Source: Topomyia yanbarensis
Lineage: Eukaryota > Arthropoda > Insecta > Diptera > Culicidae
Reading direction: 5' to 3'
DNA: 64,000 nucleotides
Assembly (NCBI RefSeq): GCF_030247195.1
Contig: NC_080672.1
Span: forward strand, 366,350,271-366,414,270
Shown here: in pieces, positions 46,320-57,289 of the stretch
How positions within the stretch are numbered: the first letter of the stretch is position 1
Layout of the letters: the number at the start of each line of letters is the position of its first letter
Notes under the pieces: model-generated
The model's database searches: none
The model's input: the letters and a program-made list of their open reading frames with translations, nothing else
What the model was told of the DNA's origin: nothing
Program-made: the position numbers and the translations under genes

Positions 46320-46448
46320 GCTGATTTCGGTTTTAGATCAGATTCGGTTTTAGTCGCCCTAGGTTCGCTCTAATATTTACAAAACCCATACAAAAGTGAC
46401 AGCTCAGAGCGAACCTAGAGCGACTCGATTCTAAAAACGAAATCAGCA
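46320..46448. mobile_element. Short palindromic element adjoining the ISL2EU end
   Basis: Arms gctgatttcggttttaga and its complement near 46427-46446 frame a second inverted pair (gccctaggttcgctc with gagcgaacctag). AT lies on both sides. It sits exactly between the ISL2EU right end and the resumed host MITE, so it inserted at the ISL2EU target duplication or vice versa. Confidence 0.65.
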
Positions 46449-46562
46449 TTAGATTGCGCTTGTAGCGTGCTATAAAACTGCAATTGTTACTTGGGCAGCA
46501 CGTCCCTCCATCAGAGAGCCGTCAGTGTAACAGGCTACTTGCGCTTGTTGTTGTCTCTTCAC

Positions 46563-46660
46563 CCTAGTAACAATTGTGGTTTTATGATAGTTTTATAGCC
46601 AGTGATCAAACTTAGATTGCACTTGTAGCGTGCTATAAAACTTCAATTGTTACTTGGGCA
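46563..46660. mobile_element. Intact small palindromic MITE (empty-site relative)
   Basis: Ends are CCCTAGTAACAATTG and CAATTGTTACTTGGG, with a central inverted ttttatagcc/tgctataaaa. This is the uninterrupted version of the element split at 42545-46496. Confidence 0.75.
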
Positions 46661-46754
46661 TATAGCCGGACACTCACTCCTTTCGAGAGGGTATCTTCAT
46701 ATGGAATGTGAATTCACATGTAAGGAAAACTACTTGTGAGCGTAACATCGCTGG

Positions 46755-47630
46755 GAGCAAGCATATCTTCACCTCATGAAACCATTTGTGACCAAACTCG
46801 TGTATGACTGGTAGCAAGTTCGACATGGTTACTGTTCCAAAGACCAGTAACCTGCAGTCTGTATGTACATGATGATAGTGCTCCTTGTTTAAGGTGCACG
46901 TGTAATGGTTTGATATTTAGAAGGGCCTCAACGGCAGCAGGCGGAATTGTGGTGAAAACCCCAGTGAAAGTTATAAGCGCCATTCTTTGAAGATGGTTTA
47001 GCTTTGACTGGACCATCATCACCTCTCCTCTTTGCCACCACGCAAGGCATCTGTATCAATTGTCACGTAAATCCAAAAGATGTATTTGGGTTTGAGACCT
47101 CAGGTTTTTCAAAAAGTTCGTCTGCACTGCCCGAAGGCCAGCTTTCTTGATTCTGTAACAAAGAACTGCAAGGGACGAAACCCGGTTTTATTTGCTTCTT
47201 CGTGAAAGGAACCATTGAAATTTTATTTGGATTAACTGATAATTTATCTTATCTACACCGCTGTTCGACAGCCCTAAATGATTGTTGCATTAAGTCGAAG
47301 ATAGTTCCGACGCAATGTCTAGTAATTAGTATTTGGTAAACGTCAGCAAACCCGTAGGTTGGAAATCCAAGCTTATTGAGTTTTCTTAACAAGTCGTCGG
47401 CAACAAGGATCCATAGCAAAGGTGACAGAACGCCTTGCTTATATCTGCCTGTCTCAGTGACGAGCAAAGAATGCGATTACTAAGCATTGTGTTTATCCAA
47501 CTCGAGATATAAGCAGATACCCCATGACCGCGCATCGCTTCCAGAATAGACTGGAAGAACACATTGTCAAATGCACCTTCAATATCTAGAAATGCACTCA
47601 AGTTACAAGAGCGAGGCCTTTTACACAGCC
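46755..47630 (-). pseudogene. Non-LTR retrotransposon reverse transcriptase fragment
   Basis: Minus-strand frames carry AFLDIEGAFDNVFFQSILEA (RT motif 3 region), then KQGVLSPLLWILVADDLL and YGFADVYQILI, where the catalytic FADD has become FADV. Further on comes a thumb/C-terminal block (LNHLQRMALITFTGVF). Frames change several times. The style suggests the R1/LOA group; the clade is not secure. The element is an old internal fragment. Confidence 0.7.
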
Positions 47631-47631
47631 T

Positions 47632-48185
47632 CCTGTCAAGGATGGCGTCTCTGTACAGCCAGCATCACTGCCATGAAAATCAAAACATTAATTTTGAATC
47701 GAATGATTAAAAACTGTGATTAGTTACTAAATGTTGATTTTCTGAATAATATGGTATTAAATTATCCCACAAGATGTAAAACGTCGTGTGGAACGCTTGA
47801 ATATCGTGTATTGTACCGAATATAATTCAAGCAAACTTATTGAAAAGGTCCTATGTGCAAATGAGAGCCTCTCTTTGTTTACTTTCTCTTCCGCTAATAA
47901 CTCGGTCGCATTTGCGTTTGCTGCTTAACTCTTTGCATAATATGCTAGTCAAAACCATGCTCTTCCAATATCTATTGGATCATTATTGGAAAGATTAATG
48001 GTAATGCCGTGATAATCGGAAGAGAAAGTAAACAAAGAGAGGCTCTCTTTTGCACATAGGTCCATTTCAAAAAGTACGCGAGAATTCTTTGTTTGGGGCT
48101 TTATAGCTATAACGCCCCATATATGTTGGTCGCTGTCAAACTCCATATGATGGTATAGGGTTGCCAGGAGGCTGCTTTTACATGT
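47632..48185. repeat. Dispersed repeat (partner at 11620-11905) with inserted MITE
   Basis: 47632-47830 and 48088-48185 match the uninterrupted copy at 11620-11905. The intervening 47831-48087 is a palindromic element whose arms (tcctatgtgcaaatgagagcc, tttgtttactttctcttccg) are also found in the element at 53645-55133. Confidence 0.75.
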
Positions 48186-48471
48186 TGTAAACAACATCGT
48201 GAAGCAGAGTTATCGTGCATTTCCCCCATGTTGCATATTATGCAGTGAATATTCAATTAAACTGACGTTCCTGATGTGATGATCGATTATCCGTTCCAAA
48301 GTTTTCAGAGAAAAGAACTTAAACTGATAGGCCTAAAACTCTTGGCTTCTTCATAGCTTGAGCGCTCCCCTTTGGGCTAAAATCTAACAGTTATTTCTCG
48401 CCGTGTTTTTAGGGCTTTTCCGGTGGCAAGTCTGGTAAGCGTAATCTTTTTCAAGACATGTTTGGACATAC

Positions 48472-48700
48472 GGTGGACACAAAATAAAATTGGCAACGCT
48501 AGCAAAATGTAAACACAAATGAACACTCCGGATGAACCTATCGTCAGTTGACAGTTCGTACAGACGAGTTTTGATGGGCCCATATTATTGGCTCGAATCA
48601 AAACTCGTCGAAATGTCAATTGACGATAGGTTCATCCGGAGTGTTCATTTGTGTTTACATTTTGCTAGCGTTGCCAATTTTATTTTGTGTCCAGCACCCA
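48472..48700. repeat. Inverted repeat at the left edge of the fold-back cluster
   Basis: The stretch ggacacaaaataaaattgg ... gaacactccggatgaac (48472-48545) is the reverse complement of 48625-48695, with a short centre around gggcccatattattgg. It joins directly to the tandem duplication at 48577-49780. Confidence 0.7.
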
Positions 48701-49780
48701 ATGTGGCTACGCCACATAGCTTTTGCACGTGCTGTCCGACTTCGCTACCGCTCAGTCGGACTTAAACTAGGGATAGCCCCTATGTTTGAGTAAGCCGGGT
48801 AAACGAGTGGATCACAGGTTCGTTTGCTTCCGATGGCGGGTCGATGACCACCTCGCCCGGCGGATCCTCAGCGGCTTTGCGCCGCTTCGGTTCCTAGGCC
48901 TCGGTTATGCGGCTAAGCCGCATCGAAATGGTACCCCTTAAACATTCTAACTTGAATCGGTTGTGTCACCGGAGCCGGGATACGAATTAGAACCAGCCAG
49001 CATTCCGGCTGAGTTAAACTGGGAAGTTTAGTAAAATTGAATCTGGAAATGAATTTTTTTTGACAACGCTCCAGCACTCCGTTGATTTCACCACCTGGGC
49101 GCCAGGTTGACGATATGAAATGAACTTTGTTTACTTTCGACAAGTTTTGATTCGAGCCAACAACATCCAGCCGTTTGGGCCCATATTATTGGCTTGAATC
49201 AAAACTCGTCGAAATGTCAATTGACGATAGGTTCATCCGGAGTGTTCATTTGTGTTTACATTTTGCTAGCGTTGCCAATTTTATTTTGTGTCCAGCACCC
49301 AATGTGGCTACGCCACATAGCTTTTGCACGTGCTGTCCGACTTCGCTACCGCTCAGTCGGACTTAAACTAGGGATAGCCCCTATGTTTGAGTAAGCCGGG
49401 TAAACGAGTGGATCACAGGTTCGTTTGCTTCCGATGGCGGGTCGGTGACCACCTCGCCCGGCGGATCCTCAGCGGCTTTGCGCCGCTTCGGTTCCTAGGC
49501 CTCGGTTATGCGGCTAAGCCGCATCGAAATGGTACCCCTTAAACATTCTAACTTGAATCGGTTGTGTCACCGGAGCCGGGATACGAATTAGAACCAGCCA
49601 GCATTCCGGCTGAGTTAAACTGGGAAGTTTAGTAAAATTGAATCTGGAAATGAATTTTTTTTGACAACGCTCCAGCACTCCGTTGATTTCACCACCTGGG
49701 CGCCAGGTTGACGATATGAAATGAACTTTGTTTACTTTCGACAAGTTTTGATTCGAGCCAACAACATCCAGCCGTTTTGA
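48577..49780. repeat. 601 bp tandem duplication of a fold-back element
   Basis: Two units offset by exactly 601 bp (for example 48913-49143 and 49514-49744) read identically apart from a couple of substitutions, such as tcgatgacc against tcggtgacc. Each unit starts gggcccatattattggct(c/t)gaatc and ends in the inverse phrase attcgagccaac. Diverged relatives lie at 52795-53515 and 57290-58245. The open frames inside the units are repeat-derived. Confidence 0.82.
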
Positions 49781-49799
49781 TTCGAGCCTATAATATGGG

Positions 49800-50200
49800 C
49801 CCGTTTTTATTTCAATATAGATCTTTCATTAGGGCAATGTAAACAAACTGCGTTTTCGCTATTATGACATTATGCGACAAAAATACTACAAGATTGAGGT
49901 GATAATTAGTCAAAATGGTGTTTAGTTCGATTTATAATTAAAGAAAACAAAACGGCGAAACATGCATTTTTTCGAGATTTCGACTTAGGCCCTTCTTCTC
50001 ATATGGAATATAAAGGCTAAACTTACATTTTTAGACAGAACCGGGGCGTACGGTTATTATTCACAAAATGATTCTTGAAACAGCTGTTCTATTATAATCA
50101 TGTCTACTCGATAGTTGTTGCACATAAACATTCGAATATTTCAATATTTTCATGAAATTTGAAGAAAAGATGCACGCGCCCTTTCATTTACATTGGGCTT
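49800..50200. other. AT-rich spacer, nothing recognised
   Basis: No coding frame or clear repeat. It contains cgacttaggcccttct at 49980, shared with 52742. Confidence 0.4.
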
Positions 50201-50208
50201 CTGTACGC

Positions 50209-52360
50209 TAGAGAAGGTCGGGTTCGGGTTTTTGGACCCGAAACCCGGGCCCGACCGGAACCCGATGGGTTTCGGGTCGGGTTCTATAAATTTAAGCTTC
50301 TCGGATTCGGGTCGGGTTCCGGGTTTTCAAATTTGGAAATCTCGGGTTCGGGTCGGGTCTGGGTTTTTGCAATTTTGAACTTTCGGGCTCGGGTCGAGTT
50401 CAGGTTTTTCAAATTAGAAATGATCGGGGTCGGGTCGGGTTCGGGTTTTGAACAAAATAACCCAACCATTTCTTGATGCAGTTGGCGTCTGTACACAAAA
50501 CCCAGTGTCTTTTTGTAGTAGTGTAATATACTTCTTGATACGAATTTATGACACATATAACCGTTCTAAATGTTAACACATTTGAATCTCTAGAATTCGT
50601 CGTTGTTTTCTGGTGCTCAAATATTGTATTTTTTCATTCTTGTATAAAATTCCCTCTCTTCAGATTTGCAAGCTACCTGAATTATTTTATTTTTTAAACG
50701 AACATTCATTTTAGAGTATTCAACAATACGTTTCAAATCTAAAATCTTTTTGCAATTTATTTTCCATGATAATTAGTAACAAACCAAGTCCACAGAAATT
50801 TCTCGGAAATTATTGGTTCAACTTTCTATTATAAATTTCGATAGGTACTTTAAAACTGAAACTTAGGCCGCGGTTAGAGTAAACGCGTGAAACTCGGCTA
50901 AAGCCTACAGCAAATCGTATCTACAGCAAAGCGAGTGAAAATCTACGGGAAGTAGAGACAATAAAAAACTATCTATTGATCCCCTCCTGATTGGTCATTT
51001 GGACAGTCGCGAGAAATCGAAAAGTGGGTGTCGCGAGTATACTGAATAATAGTACTTTTTGCTACATATTGAATTATAATTGTTTTAACTATGTATATTA
51101 TAAATAGAAACATGAATTAAAATGATAATTAAATTTCAAGGCAGCACGATTTGTATATTCTTGGCATAGTTGCGATCCACGAGATGCTTTTCAACCATTG
51201 ACTACAAAGACAAATTCCCATATATTGAACTCACAGATTGTCCCCGGGCTGAGCCGTTGCATGATCCGGATTTCTCCATGAAAATATATGAATTTCCACG
51301 CTCTTGAGGAATTAATCGCAAATTGTGTGTTCTGTTGAAGCCATTGACGGATTTTTTAAAGTTTGGAGTTGTTCCGAAAGCTCCGTTGGAGATGTCGAAG
51401 CATCTCTACTGGCGCGCTTACCGTATAATCTGAAGCATAATATAATTTAGATACCCCATCATAGATAGTCCTAACGCTAATGATGTGACATAAAAAACGC
51501 GTCAGAGAATCTTGATTGACACCCTTCGACACAAGTTTGACCGTACCAACCAGTAATAAATTGTACAAATCTGCCTTTTCAAGAAAGGTTTTTGATAAAG
51601 AATTAGAAATTTTGGTTAAGTACGACGGGCAAGGTTGTTTGAAACTGTCACCATTAAGCTTTTTGTTTCCCCTTGAGGTAGCCACCGATTTATCCTGATT
51701 TCCGATTAAAACATCGACGATTTATAAGTTTCTCAGAACATTACAAATTTGATATTCAATAAAAGTTAATATTTTGGATGGCATTTAAAACTGGACTCCA
51801 TAAAAGTGCGATTTTTCTTATAAAAGTGCGCTTTTACATTGAATCGCAGTGTTATTTACGTTTCCGCACTTTTAGTCGCACTTATTATGTGCGCAATGCG
51901 CTATATAAATGCGAATTCTACTCGCCAGTGATTCGTTTTGCCATAGACAGATATAACTCAATGCGTATAGTGATTCGAATGATTCTACTACTCTTAGATG
52001 AGCCTTGGGTCCAGCTCGGGTGCCTAAAATTAGAAATCTTCGAGATCTTTGGTTGATTCTCCGTACTAGCAAGTTGAGTTCGGATCGGGTTTCTCAAATT
52101 TTAAATTTTTGGGTCGGGTTCGGGTCTTCAAATTTTAAAATTCTCCGGGTCGGGTCGGGTTCGGGTTTTTACAAAATTTTCATGCTCGGGTACGGGTCGG
52201 GTCCGGGTTTTTCAATTTTAAAATTTTCGGGCTCGGGTCGGGTTCGGGTTTTTCAAATTTTATAATTTCGGGCTCGGGTCAGGTTCGGGGTTTTCAATTT
52301 TCAAGCTCTCGGGTTCATGTCGGGTTCGGGTTCGAAAAAACTGAAACCCGACCATCTCTA
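50209..52360. mobile_element. hAT-type element, 2.15 kb, with subterminal G-rich minisatellites
   Basis: Ends are TAGAGAAGGTCGGGTT and the near complement (accatctcta), flanked by the 8 bp duplication ctgtacgc (50201-50208 and 52361-52368). Each end carries a minisatellite of about 43 bp units built on tcgggtcgggttcgggtttt, at about 50213-50450 and 52081-52340. Both arrays lie in the same orientation although the ends are inverted. No hAT transposase was found in the interior. Confidence 0.82.
51356..51700 (-). other. Unexplained exon-like open frame inside the hAT element
   Basis: A 109-codon minus-strand frame (FLEKADLYNLLLVGTVKLVS ...) begins near an acceptor-like aaatcag and contains a donor-like gtaagc at about 51415-51420. 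No family recognised. It might be a captured host fragment, a transposase remnant or chance. Confidence 0.3.
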
Positions 52361-52794
52361 CTGTACGCCCATTTGCTGAGCCCTATTAAAAAGTATACTG
52401 TCAAGCTCGTCCATTTACCCAGCCCTACCCAGCAAGACAGTCAGTTTAGCCCATTTACCGCACCCTTCTGAAAATTATGTTCACGGTTTAGCCCTTTCGC
52501 AAATGGTGGTTGCTGAAAGGCGAAATCACAACTAGAATGCAAATTGGGCGTAAGTATTTTTTTAGTTTCTACCCACTAAAAGCACATAGGAATTAAATTC
52601 TTCGTTATATTGTCATAAGGTTTAACCAAAGATGCTTCAGGAAAAACATGGTCATAAAGTAATTTATACCTACTATAAAAACTACATTTATAAAAATTTT
52701 CGCCGAATATTGAAACTGATTTTTCTCCATTTGAGTACATTGCGACTTAGGCCCTAATGAAAGATCTGTGTCGATTTGTACGATGTCGAATGGG

Positions 52795-53515
52795 CTCATA
52801 TTATTGGCTCGAATCAAAACTCGTCGAAACGTCAATTGACGATATGTTCATCCGTAGTGTTCATTTGTGTTTAGATTTTGCTAGCGTTGACAATTTTATT
52901 TTGTTTCCACCACCAAATGTGGCAACGCCACATCGTTTTAGCGCGTGCTGTCCGACTTCGCTACCGCTCAGTCGGACTTAAGCTAGGGATAGCCCCTATG
53001 TTTGAGTAAGCCGGGCAAACGAGTGGATCACAGGTTCGCTTGCTTCCGACGGCGGGTTGGCGACCACCTCGCCCGGCGGATCCTCAGCGGCTTTGCGCCG
53101 CTTCGGTTCTTAGGCCTCGGTTATGCGGCTAAGCCGCATCGAAATGGTACCCCTTAAACAGAGGTTTCTGAATGGTATCGGATGGTTACCGGAACCCAGC
53201 AAAGTTCAACCGTAAAGGAACCGAAATTCTAGCTGGTTCTAATTCGTTTTCTGGCACCAGTAACACAACCGATTCTAACTAGAATCGGTTGTGTCACTGG
53301 AACCGGAATACGAATTAGAACCAGCCAGCCATTCCGGCTGAGCTTAACTGGGAAGTTTCCTAAAATTTAATCTGGGAAATAGAAATTGTCTGGCAACGCT
53401 CCAGTACCCTGTTGAATTCTAACGATTTCACCAGCTGGGCGCCAGTTTGACGATATGAAATGAACTTTGTTTACTTTCGACAAGTTTTGATTCGAGCCAA
53501 CAACATCCAGCCCAT
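52795..53515. mobile_element. Fold-back family copy (third)
   Basis: Starts catattattggctcgaatcaa and ends ttttgattcgagccaacaac. Compared with the 48.6 kb units it keeps an extra internal inverted pair at about 53205-53335 (ctagctggttctaattcg with cgaattagaaccagcc), which the tandem units have largely lost. Confidence 0.75.
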
Positions 53516-53866
53516 TTCCAATTACTAAACGTTTGATGCGCATCTCCACCGTACAGGATTTGCTGAGAGTAATCATTGCGTTTATGAGTTTATCACGGTC
53601 AGCGATATCAGGTATATTTTTCAAGTCTTTACATATATAAAAAATCTAGAGAAAATTTTCAATAGGACGTAAGTAACATTGAGAGCCTCTCTTTGTTTAC
53701 TTTCTCTTTCGTTTATTACGACGTCATTACAACACTGCACTAATTTTCCAGTACGTATCGAAAGCCGACGGTTTTTACTAGAATATTATGCAAAGAGTAG
53801 AGTAGTAAATATTGAAATGGCCGAGTAATGAACAGAAGAGAAAGACCCCAAAGAGAATCTCTCATT

Positions 53867-55087
53867 CAGTTTCTCTTCACATCTCGCCCTGAGCAGAAGC
53901 AAAAAATCGTTCCGCGCAAGTGAAACAGTCAATTCTACCTAAAAATCAATCGGTGCCTATCACACAAGCAGTCCATATAACAATAGCCTATACCTACTGT
54001 GCGATATAGTGATGAGTGACGGTGCCCAGCAAAAAGCAACCCAGATGCGGCCGAACTGTGTTGCTGTTGATTTTTCAAAATGCCCCGTAAGACCAGCCAT
54101 TCGGGAAGTGGAACAGTTATTAAAAGTGCAGATGGAACTCAATCTGGCTGAAGTGAAAACCCTACAAATGCATCATATCAAACATTGCGTGCTGATTTCG
54201 TTCAACAACATTAACCAAGCTGAGTCATTCGCCTCGCGAAACAACATGCAGCACACCGCCGAATGCGCAATGTTAAATATAGCATTCCCGTATACATCGA
54301 GAACGGCGCCGTAGAAGTTCGGGTCCATGATTTGGCTACGCGTACCCCGGACGGCGCGATTAAAAAATGCTTGCAAAAATACGGAGAAGTAGACTCCGTT
54401 ACACATGATACATGGAGGAATTTTTTCCCGGGCATCCCTAACGGTGTTCGTGTGGTGAGAATGCGTGTAACCAAGCCAATTCCCTCATACTTAAGCTTCA
54501 CAGTGTTAGGAAGGGACGATGCTCTTATTCAACAGACATCACTAGTCACGTACCCAGGGCAAATTCCTACGTGCCAGTTCTGCACGAAGAAGCTGCACCT
54601 CGGAAAACCTTGCGTAGAAACTGTTAAGGAAAACTTAACCAATCCAACTGAAATCAGCCCAGAACCATCTTACGCTAAACCACTAACAGCTGCAAAACCA
54701 ACATCTTCGGATCAAGCACCAACAACCAGCAACAACAACAACAAAACGAATGCCGAAAAATACGAACATACAATAACGACCGATAAGAGTAAGACACAAA
54801 ATGGAACATCTGACCGCGAGCAGCAGGAAAGTACTACGGATGAGGACATGGACATGACCGACAACGCGAAAGAAGACAAACGGATCGAACCTCAAATTGC
54901 AGTGGACAACACTGGCAATCTTTCGCCCCCTAGAAAAAGGATCTCAACACGCAGCAGAAAGCTGCGTCTGAACGAGACAAAAAACTTGACTTAGTTGTTT
55001 TTTTATTTATTGTAAAAAAACGAACAATCGGCCTCGTCAAGCTACCGCATTTGGGCCTAAATAAATATATTAATTATAAAATAAAAA
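53867..55087 (+). mobile_element. ORF1-only non-LTR retroelement (half-LINE), 1.2 kb
   Basis: A 13 bp duplication agaatctctcatt flanks it (53854-53866 and 55088-55100), with an A-rich 3' end (attataaaataaaaa) as expected from target-primed insertion. Inside are a 145 bp 5' UTR, one ORF1 and a short 3' UTR. ORF2 is entirely absent, so it must have moved with enzymes from another element. One frameshift is present in ORF1. Confidence 0.85.
54012..54994 (+). pseudogene. ORF1 (gag-like) of the half-LINE, one frameshift
   Basis: ATG at 54012 (MSDGAQQKATQMRPNC). The frame shifts near 54260, where the reading continues as VKYSIPVYIENGAVEVRVHDL. A degenerate Cys cluster (CQFCTKKLHLGKPC) comes near 54570-54615, then a Thr/Asn/Gln-rich and acidic tail and a basic end (RKRISTRSRKLRLNE). 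This resembles RNA-binding ORF1 proteins of mosquito non-LTR elements. Apart from the frame change it is well preserved. Confidence 0.75.
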
Positions 55088-55343
55088 AGAATCTCTCATT
55101 GTTACTTACGTCCTATTGAAAATTTTCTCTAGAAATGTCTTCATTTGTCTTCAACGACCAAGATTCTGAATCGGTTTTTGATTTTGAGCCAGAAATCAGT
55201 CAGACATCCGAAAAATTTGTCCTCAAAATGAAAAACCTGTTTTCATACCTTTCAAATGTCTTCAAAAGCACACTCTAGCACCCCGTTGAACGCCTAAGTT
55301 GAACTCTAACGATTTCGCCACCTGGCGCAAGTTTGACGTTACG

Positions 55344-56813
55344 TAGGGTGACCATACGTCCTGGTTTCCCAGGACATGTCCTGGTTTTTCACTGACTGTC
55401 CTGGTGTCCTGGGAAGTCAAGGAAAACGCTTGATTTGTCCTGGTTTTTGCCCTGTACGCCTAAAATATTTTTCTTTACTGAGTCTTCGTTTTATTTTCTC
55501 TGGTTCAGATCGCTGTTATGACCGATCGCAACCATAATTGCAACGTAAATTCACCCTCAAGCAACATACGACAAACAAAATTTTAAATACTGGAATCCCT
55601 CAATTGTACCATCCGATGTCTTTTTTAATCTCTCAACTTTCTTCTCTTACGTGGAAAATGAAAAGAAAAACATGAGGTGTTCGTACATAACATGTGAATG
55701 ACCTGTACTACCGTGATAAGCATAACAGTCCCATATGTATAGAAAATCGATAGTAAATGGGACTCTTATGCGTATCACTGCAGTGTGAGCCGTTTTCAAG
55801 GAAATTTGGCAGCCGAACAAATCGAAATGGTTCCAGTTGTAGACCAATCTCTGGCCGATGAAACAATGATAACTAGAGTTTCTTCCCGGCTTAAATTGCC
55901 TTTCAATCCAGGATCCAAAGAATTCCTTTTGGCGCCTCTGATAATAAAAAATAGAACAAATAGAAGAAGTTTTGATGACTTTGCTTTTACTTGGGTTCTC
56001 TTTCCAGTGGCATTTTTTCGTCTTACTAGATTTTTTTCCAATCCATGAAAAGGGAAATGACGAAACATCAATAACTATAGTGAGATAATTTCATTGAGTG
56101 CTTTCTCCAGCTGGTGATTATGGAACCACTTCAGGGCCAATGTTAGCAGTACCTAATCCACGATTGACATGGCTTTACTGGACACTGAACAGCGACTATC
56201 CTGCCGAGTCTAGCATCCTAACATAACAGGGAGAATGGAAGGTCGCGCTCGAACTGATATTATTTACACCAACCAATCCGCTATTTTTCATATAACTATT
56301 GATAAACTGGAGGAATTTCTAATCAATGGTAGTTTTTGCAGCTGTTTCGATCATAGTTCTCAGATCGAGAGATAATGATTGTCATTGGAAATTGCCAGCT
56401 ACTTAACTTAAAATCAAGAATGGTGTAGGGAAGCTACTTTGGACCGTTGATGTTCCTACTTTACTTCAATGACCCCTCGCCGGTGCTGCACAGATGATTT
56501 CAGAATAGTTCGTATCATCCGCTAAATTGATGATAGCCGATGTATCCAACAACATTATGTTACATTTGCTGATGGTAATGTAACAAGAACTGCGTGTGTG
56601 TAAATCCGAAAAAAGAGCTCGGTGATCGAATCCTCATGCAAGACTTTTTGGCTGAGCTATGCCTGTAAGACCCCAGAACTCTTTTACTGCCGAATAGAAC
56701 GTTTTAGCTGCCGAATACGTGGGGGAGAAGGTACAATCGATTAAGAGGTGATGGAGGGTGGTAGTCCCTTTTGGACTGTCCTGGTTTTTTACTCGCTTGA
56801 TATGGTCACCCTA
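55344..56813. mobile_element. hAT-type element with TAGGGTGACCATA ends, 1.47 kb
   Basis: Ends are TAGGGTGACCATACGTCC and the complement (gatatggtcaccctA), with subterminal tcctggttt repeats on both sides. The 8 bp duplication acgttacg flanks it (55336-55343 and 56814-56821). The uninterrupted relative at 58722-58740 (gtttgacgttacggaatg) shows the empty site. Confidence 0.85.
56230..56620 (+). pseudogene. Decayed reverse transcriptase fragment inside the hAT element
   Basis: The plus strand around 56240-56360 reads DIIYTNQSAIFHITIDKLEE, the pattern of the RT palm region of Jockey-type elements. Near 56436 it reads FGPLMFLLYFNDPSPVLH, the following conserved block. Stops and frame changes are many. 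It was probably captured or inserted long ago. Confidence 0.55.
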
Positions 56814-56924
56814 ACGTTACGGAATGAACTTTGTTTACTTTCGACGAGAACCAACAACATCCAGCCATGACCCTATTGTCAATTGACATTTCGACGAGTT
56901 TTGATTCGAGCCAATAATACACGG

Positions 56925-57258
56925 AAACGAAAAACTACCTAAAATTGAGTTCCTTTGACTCAATCTCGTGGTATCGTGGCGGAACTTAAAATTAGGTAAA
57001 CCGTGTTGAAGGTAGTTTCCATTTAACCACGGCAAAAATTACAACTCATTGAGAGGTTTTTTATACTCAAATTTAAGTTGAATTTACCTAATTTTGAGTT
57101 CACCCCAAACAACTCAAAAGTACCTTCCTCCACGGAAGATCTCGACTGAGTCGAATCTCTCTTTTTGTTTTTGACATCACTAATAAGTGCGAAAGCGACG
57201 CACAACTCAAAAGTAAGTTAAAAGAACTTTTCTGCAGGTTGTTTTATTTAACCGTGTA
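56925..57258. mobile_element. MITE with TACACGG ends
   Basis: Begins tacacggaaacgaaaaact and ends tttatttaaccgtgta, with inverted internal words (acctaaaattgagtt with acctaattttgagttc). A TA dinucleotide at each end suggests Tc1/mariner-type insertion. Confidence 0.6.
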
Positions 57259-57289
57259 TGGACCCGTCTTTATTTGTACGATGTCGAAT

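Larger units (their letters stand above)
42545..46496. mobile_element. Small palindromic MITE split by the ISL2EU transposon
   Basis: Left half 42545-42600 (caccctagtaagaattctgg ... tagccactcatgaaactt) and right half 46449-46496 (tagattgcgcttgtagcgtgc ... caattgttacttggg) together match the uninterrupted relative at 46563-46660. Everything between them is later insertion. Confidence 0.75.
53645..55133. mobile_element. MITE with tctagagaaaattttc ends, carrying a nested retroelement
   Basis: Inverted ends tctagagaaaattttcaata and ggacgtaagtaac (53645-53680 with 55101-55133) frame an element whose arms (gagcctctctttgtttact) also occur at 47831-48087. The ORF1-only retroelement at 53867-55087 sits inside. 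The flanks (atataaaaaa and aaatgtcttcat) match an apparently empty relative at 58270-58292. Confidence 0.75.

Noticed and set aside
48913..49744. Two identical 76-codon frames 601 bp apart
   Set aside because: Identity reflects the tandem duplication of a repeat. Relatives at 52.8 and 57.3 kb do not keep the frame.
50213..52340. Telomere- or CRISPR-like array
   Set aside because: The GGGT-rich units are subterminal minisatellites of a hAT-type element with a clear 8 bp target duplication, and there are no unique spacers of constant length.
55785..56071. 87- and 91-codon overlapping frames on both strands
   Set aside because: They fall inside the hAT-type element next to decayed RT sequence and show no domain of their own.
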